A DNA stretch of 64,000 nucleotides from Nocardia transvalensis (GTDB lineage: Bacteria; Actinomycetota; Actinomycetes; Mycobacteriales; Mycobacteriaceae): positions 558,001-622,000 of the forward strand of contig NZ_JADLQQ010000005.1 of NCBI RefSeq assembly GCF_015477765.1, in the 5' to 3' direction. Both the position numbers and the translations under genes were made by a program. Shown one piece after another: positions 7,833 to 15,979 of this stretch. Positions within the stretch are counted from its first letter, which is position 1, and every line of letters starts with the position of its first letter. The notes below the pieces were generated by a model. It saw only the letters and a list, made by a program, of their open reading frames with translations, searched no databases and was not told the origin of the DNA.

Positions 7833-9791
7833 TCACCCGATGCCGCAGTGGCCCTGCGTCGGCGGCATATCGAGCGCGGGATTGCCGTCGAAGAAACCCG
7901 CCGGTTTGAGCTGAAAACCCACACAGGTGACCGGCATGACCGGCCAGTCCTCCGGCCGGACGACGTGGTGGTCCCCGAAGGTGTACCAGGCGACGATGTC
8001 GCTGTTCTCGAGTTGGCGGTCGGCTTCGGTGTAGCGAGGCAGGCCGTCGTGTCCCGGACGTTGATTCGGATAATCGCCCGCCGCATAGAGCTCGGCGGGA
8101 TCGTAGGCGGTGACCCAGAAGTGTTTGAAGGCGAATCCGGCGCGCCTCCCCGCCTGCGAGGACGGCTGCTGCAAGGGCAGCACATTGGCGCCCGGCATCA
8201 GTTTGTAGGCGACCGGCTCCCCGAGGCCGTTGCGCACGTTCGGATTGCTGATCAGCCAGTGCCGCCCCGTCAGCGGCTCGATCACGCGTTGCGCCCGGCT
8301 CTCCCGCCGCAGCAACGTCCGGCGCGCCACCCAGGCGTTGCCGTACGGGTTGTCCTCGCCGGTCGGCACGGCTTCCGCGTTGACCTCGTGGACGGAGTTG
8401 GCGTTGCCGTCGACGCACATGTCGAGTCGGACATTGAAGAAGTGCTGGTGGTTCGGGCCGTACAGGCCGGGCGCCACCATGGTGCCGTAGCGGGGAGTCT
8501 CGCCCGGTCCGATCGCTCCGGTGGAGATCATCCCGGTGAGTTTGATCTCGAATTGGATGGTGCCGTCGGTGTAGAGGTACCAGAAGTAGCCGTACTGGTA
8601 GTTCCCGAGCACGGCGAAGCTGGAGATCACCAGCCGCCGCAATCGCCGAGTCTCGACGCTGCCGGTGCGGAAGTCCGTATGCTTCCAGCCGACGCCGTAA
8701 TCCTCCTCGTGCATGCAGATGGCATTCGTCAACGGCACGGGATCGCCGTTCTGGTTGTTGACCACGGCGTCGAAATAGTGGATCTCGCCGAGACAGTCGC
8801 ACCCGGGCTCGAGGGTGTTCACCATGAACCCTGCGCCGTACTCCCCCTCGTCGAAGGCGTTCTTGGTGCGCTGCACGAGACTGGGATCGGCATACGGGGT
8901 GAACATCTCCGACAGCGAGGCCCGGTAGATGATCGGCCGCACCCGCCCCTTGTCCAGATAGCCGAGTTCGTAGAGAACCAGACCTTCGCGGGGCGTGAAG
9001 CCGAGCCGGAACTTCCATTTCTGCCAGTGCACGCAGTGGCCCTGGACGGTGAAACTGGGTCCGTCCGGTTGAGTGATCGTCACCGGCCGAAGGTCGTGGC
9101 GCGGTGCGGTGACCCGAGGCCAGTTGTCCGGGTCGGCGGTCGAGTCCGGCCGGTAATTTCCGGCGCGCGGCGGCAGCGGGGTCTCGCCGACATCGGTCAC
9201 GTCGAGCACCCGCATCTCGTCGAGGTCGACCAGCGCGGTCAGCCCTTCCACGGGCCGGGCGTACGGGTTGTCCTCCGGTCCCGTGCGCACGAAGGTGAGC
9301 GGCCGGACCAGCCGGCGATCGGGATCGCCGAGTTCCGGGGTGTGGCCGACCGTCCAGGCATCGGTGATTGCCAGGCCGAGGTCGGTCACGCCGCGCCGCG
9401 CCATCGCGGCCTGCCAGCGCGGGTCCGCCTTGACCGCTGCTTCGCAGTCCCGGAACTCCTCGGGGGTCAGGGACGGTTGTACGCCGGGAACGTGCCGCCA
9501 CGTGGTGACCTGCTCATCGTCCAGGTCCACGACGGCCTCGTAGGTGGCATGTCGGCGAGGATCGCGGATCACCACGAACGCTTCCCGCGGCGGCGTCGGT
9601 CCCGCCGGGAGCGCCTGAACGACCGCTTTCGGCGGTTCCCGCAGGGCGATGCTGATGAACCGCGCACCGGGGTCGAGGTTTTGCTCCGCGCGCAAAACCG
9701 TCGCCGCGGTGCGTATCTCAGCCGCGGACAGCGGTGCCAGCGGGTGCTGGTCGGTCCGCGTCTCAGGGGGTGCTGTGTTGAGTGAAGTCAC
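7833..9791 (-). CDS. Copper-containing primary amine oxidase (TPQ cofactor)
   Basis: A 652-residue protein, full length for bacterial copper amine oxidases. The cofactor motif is GNYQYGY, with the Tyr near residue 398 predicted to become topaquinone. The catalytic-base Asp lies in IHYFDAVVNNQNGDP. Copper ligands are the HQH pair (GPNHQHFFNVRLDM) and a distal His in TFGDHHVVRPEDWPVMP. The GTG start at 9791 has a GGAGG site 8 nt upstream. It oxidises a primary amine to an aldehyde with release of ammonia and hydrogen peroxide. No signal peptide is visible, so it should be cytoplasmic. Nearby genes suggest a dedicated substrate such as tyramine, putrescine or agmatine; this is not decided by the sequence. 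Confidence 0.93.
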   Translation of the reverse strand: MTSLNTAPPETRTDQHPLAPLSAAEIRTAATVLRAEQNLDPGARFISIALREPPKAVVQALPAGPTPPREAFVVIRDPRRHATYEAVVDLDDEQVTTWRHVPGVQPSLTPEEFRDCEAAVKADPRWQAAMARRGVTDLGLAITDAWTVGHTPELGDPDRRLVRPLTFVRTGPEDNPYARPVEGLTALVDLDEMRVLDVTDVGETPLPPRAGNYRPDSTADPDNWPRVTAPRHDLRPVTITQPDGPSFTVQGHCVHWQKWKFRLGFTPREGLVLYELGYLDKGRVRPIIYRASLSEMFTPYADPSLVQRTKNAFDEGEYGAGFMVNTLEPGCDCLGEIHYFDAVVNNQNGDPVPLTNAICMHEEDYGVGWKHTDFRTGSVETRRLRRLVISSFAVLGNYQYGYFWYLYTDGTIQFEIKLTGMISTGAIGPGETPRYGTMVAPGLYGPNHQHFFNVRLDMCVDGNANSVHEVNAEAVPTGEDNPYGNAWVARRTLLRRESRAQRVIEPLTGRHWLISNPNVRNGLGEPVAYKLMPGANVLPLQQPSSQAGRRAGFAFKHFWVTAYDPAELYAAGDYPNQRPGHDGLPRYTEADRQLENSDIVAWYTFGDHHVVRPEDWPVMPVTCVGFQLKPAGFFDGNPALDMPPTQGHCGIG

Positions 9792-9809
9792 TGGTGATTT
9801 CCTCCGAAA

Positions 9810-10529
9810 TCAGCGTCCGGTGGCGCCCGAGAGGTCCTTGCGGACCGCCCTGGCGATCAGCGTCCGGTTGTCGGCGAGAAAGAAATGGGCGCCGGGAAAG
9901 ACTCGGACGACGGTCTCGCCCGTAGTGTGGCGACGCCATCCGTCGAGATGGTCGGTGCCGACCATCGGGTCCTGCTGGCCGCCCAGCACCGAAATCGGGC
10001 AGGACAGCGGGTCATCCGGCGCGAACACATAGGTCTCCGCTGCGGTCCAATCGGCCCGCAGCTGGGGCAGCAACACCGCCGAAAGCTCCGCATCGTCGAC
10101 GGCTCGGCGCGGAATGGCGCCGAGCTCCGCCAGCCGGGCGATGAACTGGTCGTCGGGTAGCCGGTGCAGTGGCTCGTCGGGGATGTCTTGATCGTCCGGT
10201 GCCGGGGAGGCGGAGACGAACAATCGCCTCGGCTGCCCGGCCCGGTCCCTGGCCAGCAGCCTTGCGATCTCGAAGGCGACGATCGCGCCGAAGCTGTGCC
10301 CGAACAGCGCATAGGGCTGGTCTGTGCCCCCGGCGAGCCGACCGGCCAGATCCTCGGCCAGCCGGTGCACGTCGGTGAGCGGAGGCTCTGCGCGTCGCCC
10401 GTCGCGACCGGGCAGTTCGGCCGCCACGACCGTGACATCCGGGCCCAGCTCGGTGTGCCAGCCGTGGTAGGCCGATGCCGTGCCACCCGCATGCGGGAGG
10501 CAGAGCAGCCGAACGGTGTCGGCCGTCAT
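9810..10529 (-). CDS. Type II thioesterase
   Basis: A 239-residue alpha/beta hydrolase of the GrsT/RifR type. The start CLPHAGGTASAY supplies the oxyanion region, the nucleophile is in GHSFG, the Asp is in GGQQDPMV and the His in PGAHFFLAD. Such enzymes remove misprimed or stalled acyl groups from carrier proteins. It overlaps the adenylation-carrier fusion gene by 4 nt, so its immediate client is probably that carrier domain, though it could also edit the polyketide synthase encoded about 20 kb away. Confidence 0.93.
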   Translation of the reverse strand: MTADTVRLLCLPHAGGTASAYHGWHTELGPDVTVVAAELPGRDGRRAEPPLTDVHRLAEDLAGRLAGGTDQPYALFGHSFGAIVAFEIARLLARDRAGQPRRLFVSASPAPDDQDIPDEPLHRLPDDQFIARLAELGAIPRRAVDDAELSAVLLPQLRADWTAAETYVFAPDDPLSCPISVLGGQQDPMVGTDHLDGWRRHTTGETVVRVFPGAHFFLADNRTLIARAVRKDLSGATGR

Positions 10530-12943
10530 CGTTCCCGCCTCCTGTCGGCCACCGCTACGCAGGTCGGCGAGTCGACGAAACTACTGAGGTCCAGATCGAG
10601 GCCGAGGTCTGTGCGCGCCCGGGTGACGAATCGAGTCGCCTGCAGCGATGTGCCACCCAAGGCGAAGAAGTCGTCCGTGGCACCCACCTCGGGCAGCCCC
10701 AGCACCTGGCTCATCAGGGCCGCCACGGCCTCGACCATGCCGTCGTGTCCGCTCCCGTGGTGGATTCGGTCTCGCTGCGTCGATGGTTCGACGTTCCGGA
10801 GCGCCTCCCGATCCACCTTTCCGTTGGGCATGAGCGGAAACGAGTCCAGCACCGTGATGACCGAGGGCACCAGGTGATCGGGCAGTCGTCCGCGCAGATA
10901 CGCAGTCAACTCGTCCGCACTCGTGTCCCGGAATCGACTGGCGTAGGCCACCAGTCGCTCGCCCCGCGCCAGGACCACCGCCTGCCGAACCGACGGATGC
11001 TCCTCCAGGGCCGACTCGATTTCGCCCGGCTCGATCCGGAAACCCCTGATCTTGACCTGCTGGTCGGCCCGGCCGAGGAATTCGATGGCGCCGTCGGACC
11101 GGTATCGGCCCAGATCGCCGGTCCGGTACATCCGCGCGCCGCTGGGCTTCACGAACGGGTCGGGCAGAAAGTTCGCTTCGGTCAGCTCGGGACGGCAGTG
11201 GTATCCCCGGGCTACGCAGACTCCGCCGACATAGAGCTCTCCGGTGAAGCCCACCGGCACCGGCTCACCGATGTCGTCCAGGAGATACACCCGAACATTG
11301 GGCAGTGGTTGCCCGATGGGAACACCCTCGGCGATGCTTTCGGCCGTGCAGTGCCACCACGTGGCGTCGATGGATGCCTCGCTGGGCCCGTAGAAGTTGT
11401 ACAGCCCCGCGGCGGGCAACTGCTCGAACACTCGATGACAGAGGGCAGGCGACAACGACTCCCCGCCACAGAACACGTACCGGAGCCGCCGCACGTCGGC
11501 CAGGCCGGGTCGCACCTCCAACAGGACATCCAGCAGCGAAGGAACCACCGCCAGCGCCGTGATGTCGTGCTCTCGCATCACCTCGGTCAGATAATCCACA
11601 TCCCGCGCTCCCCCGGGCCGGGCCAGCACGAGCCGCGCACCACCGACCAGGGGCGCGAAGATCTCCCAGACGGCGATGTCGAAATTCGGTGAGGTGTGCT
11701 GCAACACCGCGTCACCCGGACCCAACCCGAACTGCTTCAGGTCCCAAGCCAGTCGATTGGCCAGCGCCACGTGTTCGACCTCGACCCCCTTGGGCCTGCC
11801 CGAGGAACCCGAGGTGTACATCAGATAGGCGAGCCGTTCGCCGGCCGCCGCGTCGATCGCCGTGTCCTCCGCGTCGGTGGTGTCGCTGTCGACACAGATG
11901 GGGGTGGCCGAGGATTCGGGTAACCACTCCAGCAGCGCGGCCTGGGTCACGATGACCTCCGCACGCGCGTCGTCGATCATCATCTGGACCCGGTCGACCG
12001 GGTAGTCCGGGTCGAGCGGGAGGAATGCGCCGCCCGCCTTCAGCACGCCGAGCAGCGCCACCACCAGCTCGATACTGCGTGGCAGGTACACACCGACCAA
12101 CGAGTCCGGCCCGACGCCGGTGCGCCGGAGCACATGAGCGAGACGGTTGGACCACAGGTCCAGCTCGCGGTAGGTGAGCGTGCCGCCGTCATCCATCTGC
12201 ACGGCAGTGTGAGCCGGGAACTGCTCCGCGGCCGCGGTGAACAACCGAGTCACCGTACGAGCCGGGATCTCCAGCGTGCCCGGACTCGTCCAGTCCTCCG
12301 GAATACGGCGCGCCAGCAGATCCGCGGGAGTGGACCGGCAGTGCGGTCGCGGGCCGCGGTCGCCGCCGATCGGCTGGGCGATCGCGCGATAGCACGCGCT
12401 GATCGGGTTCTCGTCGACGAGACCGGCCGCACCGTGCGCGTGCACCGCCCCGCTCACGGCCTCGAACACATCTCGCCTGAGCACCGGTGCCAGTGCGGCG
12501 ACGGCACTTTCGATGTCGTGGCCGTCGTCCAGGTCCGCGGCGAGCTGGCCGAGTCGCCGGTACCAGCCTGTCAGCCGCGTCCAATGGGTGGCCAGGGGAT
12601 AACTCACCGCTTGGAAGTCCGCGATCGGCACGCCGAACTGGCGATGGCGACGAGCGTGCCCGACAGCCAGATCGACCGCGCGACGGGCGACACCGACCAG
12701 ATAGGCCAACTGGCGCAACGGAGATCGGCCGATCAATTCGAGTGGTCCCAGCGCGTGGCCGACCTCGGTCGCGAAAAGTACGGCTTCGGCCTCTCCCAGG
12801 CCCATGCCGCCCTCGGTCACCGGGCCGGTCACCCATCGATGGTTCAGGGCACTGTTCCACCGGCGCTGCCGGCCCGAGGCCGTGCATATGGCACGGACCC
12901 TGCGGCGGAACTCCGTCTGAGTGGTGGTCGGCTCGGTCCTCAT
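10526..12943 (-). CDS. Acyl-CoA-dehydrogenase-like fragment fused to NRPS adenylation and carrier domains
   Basis: An 805-residue fusion. Residues 1-225 resemble an acyl-CoA dehydrogenase lacking its middle beta-domain but keeping HARRHRQFGVPIADFQAV and HAHGAAG. Residues 235-720 are an amino acid adenylation domain (LMYTSGSSGRPKG, YNFYGPSEASI, YRTGDLGRY, NGKVD). Residues 735-800 are a carrier domain with the phosphopantetheine Ser in LGGTSL. By hand alignment to GrsA the specificity residues read D-I-W-A-F-G-F-I-D-K; Asp235 implies an alpha-amino acid, but I do not recognise the code. The truncated dehydrogenase looks like one subunit of a heteromeric alpha/beta FadE-type enzyme, with the next gene as partner. 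No condensation domain is present. Confidence 0.85.
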   Translation of the reverse strand: MRTEPTTTQTEFRRRVRAICTASGRQRRWNSALNHRWVTGPVTEGGMGLGEAEAVLFATEVGHALGPLELIGRSPLRQLAYLVGVARRAVDLAVGHARRHRQFGVPIADFQAVSYPLATHWTRLTGWYRRLGQLAADLDDGHDIESAVAALAPVLRRDVFEAVSGAVHAHGAAGLVDENPISACYRAIAQPIGGDRGPRPHCRSTPADLLARRIPEDWTSPGTLEIPARTVTRLFTAAAEQFPAHTAVQMDDGGTLTYRELDLWSNRLAHVLRRTGVGPDSLVGVYLPRSIELVVALLGVLKAGGAFLPLDPDYPVDRVQMMIDDARAEVIVTQAALLEWLPESSATPICVDSDTTDAEDTAIDAAAGERLAYLMYTSGSSGRPKGVEVEHVALANRLAWDLKQFGLGPGDAVLQHTSPNFDIAVWEIFAPLVGGARLVLARPGGARDVDYLTEVMREHDITALAVVPSLLDVLLEVRPGLADVRRLRYVFCGGESLSPALCHRVFEQLPAAGLYNFYGPSEASIDATWWHCTAESIAEGVPIGQPLPNVRVYLLDDIGEPVPVGFTGELYVGGVCVARGYHCRPELTEANFLPDPFVKPSGARMYRTGDLGRYRSDGAIEFLGRADQQVKIRGFRIEPGEIESALEEHPSVRQAVVLARGERLVAYASRFRDTSADELTAYLRGRLPDHLVPSVITVLDSFPLMPNGKVDREALRNVEPSTQRDRIHHGSGHDGMVEAVAALMSQVLGLPEVGATDDFFALGGTSLQATRFVTRARTDLGLDLDLSSFVDSPTCVAVADRRRER

Positions 12944-14085
12944 AGCGGGGCGTCACTTCCCTCGGCCGGCAACGACGACCACACGGTCGCCAGCATCATC
13001 TCGGATGTACCGGCGGCCAGGGTGAGGCCGGGTGCCTCGCGCACGGCCGCCGCGACCTTGTCGGCTGCCGGAATCGCGGCCTGCTCGGGGGGAAGCGTCG
13101 CGAGCACCTGCTGGCCCAACCGGGCTATCGCGCTTGCCAATTCGCTCGTCCACCACTTTGCCGCGGCCGCCGCCGACAGCATGTCTTCACCTCGAGACAG
13201 CAGATCCACACAACTCCAGGCGAGCAGCCGGGCCGCGTGCAACTCGGCATCCAGTTCGACGATGCGATCCACCGGGGCGGACTCGGCGTGCCGGCTCAGC
13301 GCGGACACCAGGTCGAGCCACCTACGCGCCCGGCCCCAGAACGGTATTCCGGTTCTTTCCAGCCCCAAGGCGCTGTTGATCAGTTCCCATCCCTGTCCGG
13401 CGGCGCCCAGCAGCGCATCGGAAGTCAATTCGACATTATTCAACGAAACCCGGTGAAATGGTTCGGGATTGACACCTGATACGGGTTCGACGTGCACACC
13501 CTCGGCTGTCATCGGCACGGTGAATAGACTGATGTCGGCATATTTCGACCCGCCCTCGCGCGGAGTCCTCGCGGCGCAGACCCCGATATCCGACCAGTCC
13601 GCGCCGACCGTCCATGTCTTGACGCCGTTCAATCGCCATCCTTGCCCCTCCGGCGTGGCCGTCGTGCGCAGCGACGCCAAATCGGAGCCGACGTCCGGTT
13701 CGCTGAACAGCACACACCCCAGCATTTTTCCCCGCGCGATCGGCAACAGATACTCCGCGCGCTGCTGTGCCGTGCCGACGGAGAGAATTGTCGACCCTAT
13801 GTTGTCGATGGTGTTGATCCGGGCGCTGTCCGGGACGCCGGCGAGGGCGAGCTCTTCGGCGACAATCGCGGATTCCACCCAGCCGGCGCCTCGACCGCCG
13901 TGTTCGGCCGGCCAATGCGCCGCCAGCCACCCCCGTTCGCCGAGCAGTTCATAGGTACGCCGCGCATGTTGCCCACCGCCGCCACGCGCTACCTCCTGTT
14001 GGACGGTGGGCGTGCTCAGCAATTCGTGCACCTCGGCCCGAAAACGCTCCTGCTGTTCTGTGAAATGAAAAGGTTTCGTCAACAT
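12940..14085 (-). CDS. Acyl-CoA dehydrogenase (probable partner of the fused subunit)
   Basis: A 381-residue FadE-type flavoprotein. The FAD/substrate motif is FSEPDVGSDLASL, followed by WRLNGVKTWT, and the C-terminal AGTSEMM carries the likely catalytic Glu. It overlaps the fusion gene by 4 nt; actinobacterial heteromeric acyl-CoA dehydrogenases are usually encoded this way, one subunit keeping the FAD-binding middle domain. It may therefore desaturate the aminoacyl group on the downstream carrier domain (inference). It is the first gene of the minus-strand operon ending at 5458; its promoter should lie in 14086-14600. A GGTGAAG site precedes the ATG. Confidence 0.88.
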   Translation of the reverse strand: MLTKPFHFTEQQERFRAEVHELLSTPTVQQEVARGGGGQHARRTYELLGERGWLAAHWPAEHGGRGAGWVESAIVAEELALAGVPDSARINTIDNIGSTILSVGTAQQRAEYLLPIARGKMLGCVLFSEPDVGSDLASLRTTATPEGQGWRLNGVKTWTVGADWSDIGVCAARTPREGGSKYADISLFTVPMTAEGVHVEPVSGVNPEPFHRVSLNNVELTSDALLGAAGQGWELINSALGLERTGIPFWGRARRWLDLVSALSRHAESAPVDRIVELDAELHAARLLAWSCVDLLSRGEDMLSAAAAAKWWTSELASAIARLGQQVLATLPPEQAAIPAADKVAAAVREAPGLTLAAGTSEMMLATVWSSLPAEGSDAPL

Positions 14086-14600
14086 GCTTCACCGTTCGAA
14101 TACACTGTTTTCCACCCCCTCGGCCCTCCCGGGCCCTACCAGCCTGTCGGTACTTTCAACTTGTATCGATACCTAGTCCACTTCATACCCGATCTCAACA
14201 GACTGGTTTCGATACCGCCACGACGGCCGGGACGGCTAACTGCGACGAAACGGAGAACGCGACCGCTTCTCACATACATGACCTGGCGGGACAACCGGAT
14301 GAAATACTTCATTTCGAAGGTAATATCCAGATGGGCAAATATGATTTGCCACAGCCGGCCTTCCCACATAGTGAAATGGAAGAGAATTCTTCGACGAATT
14401 TGGTTTAACGATCTCCCGACCGGAAATATCTCGGCATTCGATGCGCCCGTCGGCCCGGAACATTCCCTGCGAGTTTGTGCCACAGTGCAGCGGGTAGGTT
14501 CCGGATGAAAGCACCTGACGAGCAGACGCGCCGGTGTCCCCACCGACGCGTCCGTGGAGTGTGCTCGTGGTCAGTCTGCGTTCATGCCCACGCTCCGGAG
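14086..14600. other. Intergenic region, low GC, probable promoter of the 14085-to-5458 operon
   Basis: About 515 nt without a convincing gene. The base composition is visibly more A+T-rich than the neighbours, with runs such as TTCGACGAATTTGG and AAATATGATTTG, as expected for a promoter region. Reading frames here (for example the minus-strand frame 14136-14543) lack family resemblance and coding character. None of the 17-bp elements found upstream of the polyketide genes is recognisable here. Confidence 0.5.
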
Positions 14601-14615
14601 AGGAGGTGAACAGCC

Positions 14616-14690
14616 ATGATCGCCGCGATCCGACGCATCCTCACCAACAAGCCCAGCTGCTACTGGTCCCCGTTCAGTTGGCGATCCTGA
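14616..14690 (+). CDS. Very short ORF (24 aa) behind a near-perfect Shine-Dalgarno sequence
   Basis: The sequence AGGAGGTGA at 14601-14609, a full complement of the 16S rRNA tail, sits 6 nt before ATG at 14616. The frame runs 24 codons: a basic, hydrophobic start (MIAAIRRILTNKP) and an aromatic end containing SCYW and PFSW, closing at TGA 14688-14690. Its last 31 nt overlap the 3' end of the KAS III gene on the other strand. I do not recognise the peptide. It might be a leader peptide, a regulatory or toxic small peptide, or a chance frame; the quality of the ribosome binding site is the only strong evidence. No gene follows on the same strand before 15980. Confidence 0.35.
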   Translation: MIAAIRRILTNKPSCYWSPFSWRS

Positions 14691-15724
14691 CCGCTGGATT
14701 CGAGGACTACCGCCGTTGTCGTTCCACCGAGTCCGTGGGCGAGCAGGAGGATGTAGCGCCACCTGACGCGCTCGACGTTGACCAGGTGATCCAGGCCTGC
14801 CAGGGGGTCCGCCGGACCGATATGCCCCACGCGGCGCGAGAACTCCCACGGCGTGATGCTCAGGTCGATCGACAACGGCGCGAGGAATTGCTGCGTCGTC
14901 AGTTGCAAGCCCAGGAATGGGCATACGACATAATCGACGTCGGAGAGAGCGATGCCCGCTTGTTCGGTCGCGGAGCGGACAACCGATCGGACATCCTCGG
15001 CGATCGCCTCCCAAATTCGTTCGCCATCCACGATCTCCTCGTGCCGCGTCCGCAGGTAGACCGGACCGGTGAGTTTCTCACGCTCGGGAGCGAAGGGGTT
15101 CAGGCCCCGCCCGATCGGCTCCAATTCCGGATCGCTGCGGGAGGCAATGCCCGCAATGCGCGCGAAGCCCGCCTCGCGGGAGACAACCACCGCCGCGGCT
15201 CCGTCGCCGAACGGATTGCTGGACGTACGCCAGCGATCCACCTCGTGCTCACGCCAACAGTCCCCCGCGGTGATGATTGCGAGGTCGTCCTCATTGCGTG
15301 CCGCGAGATACGCCGACGCCAGCTCCAGGGCCACCAGGACACCGTCGCATCCGGCGTCCAGATCACTGGCAAGACACCGACCGGTCGGTGCTCCCAACTG
15401 CCGGTGGACGTAGGGCGCCCCGTGCCAGAGTCGCCCACCGGGCGTGAGCATCATGCAATGCAGCGCGAGCGCAATTTTGTCCGGCGAGCGCCGGGCGCGC
15501 CCGAGTGCCAGCCGTGCCGCATCCACCGCCAGATCGGGCGAATACTGCTCATCCGAGGCAACAGTGACCGCGAGTTGTTGTGTATCGGCGGCGTCGCGTT
15601 TCGTCCAAGCCCCCGCCGCCACGGCTTCGGCGACCGGCACGGCCGGCGGCAGAACGCATCCGACTCCGGCGAGAAATACATTACCCACGGTGCACACACC
15701 CGCTTTCTTACAGAGCTCGCCCAT
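14660..15724 (-). CDS. KAS III-like acyltransferase (CerJ/CloN2 type), probable pyrrole-2-carboxyl transferase
   Basis: A 354-residue FabH-superfamily protein. The nucleophile is in DLDAGCDGVLVAL (Cys near residue 126), where classical KAS III has AACSG, and GHIGPADPLAGLDHL supplies His and Asp in place of the usual His/Asn pair. Cys-His-Asp members such as CerJ, and CloN2 in clorobiocin biosynthesis, transfer acyl groups instead of condensing them. Divergence from the proline/pyrrole cassette suggests that it moves the pyrrole-2-carboxyl group, possibly to the macrolide C9 hydroxyl. The start is uncertain: the ATG at 15724 has a weak ribosome binding site, and in-frame GTGs 9 and 12 codons downstream fit the family N terminus. 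Confidence 0.85.
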   Translation of the reverse strand: MGELCKKAGVCTVGNVFLAGVGCVLPPAVPVAEAVAAGAWTKRDAADTQQLAVTVASDEQYSPDLAVDAARLALGRARRSPDKIALALHCMMLTPGGRLWHGAPYVHRQLGAPTGRCLASDLDAGCDGVLVALELASAYLAARNEDDLAIITAGDCWREHEVDRWRTSSNPFGDGAAAVVVSREAGFARIAGIASRSDPELEPIGRGLNPFAPEREKLTGPVYLRTRHEEIVDGERIWEAIAEDVRSVVRSATEQAGIALSDVDYVVCPFLGLQLTTQQFLAPLSIDLSITPWEFSRRVGHIGPADPLAGLDHLVNVERVRWRYILLLAHGLGGTTTAVVLESSGQDRQLNGDQ

Positions 15725-15779
15725 GACGACGCTCGTAGGTCACTCCAGTCAAGTTCTAGGCTTTGTGAAGCCCGGCGTA

Positions 15780-15827
15780 AATTGAACCATTGCACTTGAC
15801 CAAAGGTTCATGTCCGAAGGTTCTATT
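15780..15827. promoter_or_regulatory. Cluster operator, site A (KAS III / pyrrole cassette divergent promoter)
   Basis: Element AATTGAACCATTGCACT (15780-15796) faces the inverse element TGTCCGAAGGTTCTATT (15811-15827), 14 nt apart. A third, weaker inverse copy (15797-15813) overlaps the second. It is the most degenerate of the four sites. It lies between the divergent KAS III gene and the dehydrogenase gene at 15980 and would control both. Confidence 0.65.
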
Positions 15828-15979
15828 GAATGCCGGATCGCCGTTGCGCAAGGATGCAAGCAGGCCGACACCGACGGAATTCCACTTCATCTGATGAAAT
15901 GCGCGGCGGCATGCCTTACGACCACTCCTCCGGAGTTCGTGCCGGACGCCAGTCCCATATCTCGTTTGCGAGGAAATAG

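Noticed and set aside
6916..9501. An 861-codon minus-strand frame across the dioxygenase and amine oxidase genes
   Set aside because: It overlaps two clearly recognised genes in another frame and has no family features.
5458..9791. Reading the amine oxidase / aldehyde dehydrogenase pair as a starter-unit pathway for the PKS (guanidino- or aminobutyryl starter)
   Set aside because: The PKS begins with a KSQ-methylmalonyl AT loading module, which supplies propionyl, so an amino-acyl starter is not needed.
14150..14200. A weak resemblance to the cluster operator (TGTATCGATACC...GTCCACTT)
   Set aside because: Spacing and core GAACCTT are wrong and there is no inverted partner, so it was not counted as a fifth site.
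14136..14543. A 135-codon minus-strand frame in the low-GC gap
   Set aside because: No ribosome binding site, no recognisable domain and irregular codon use; more likely a promoter region.
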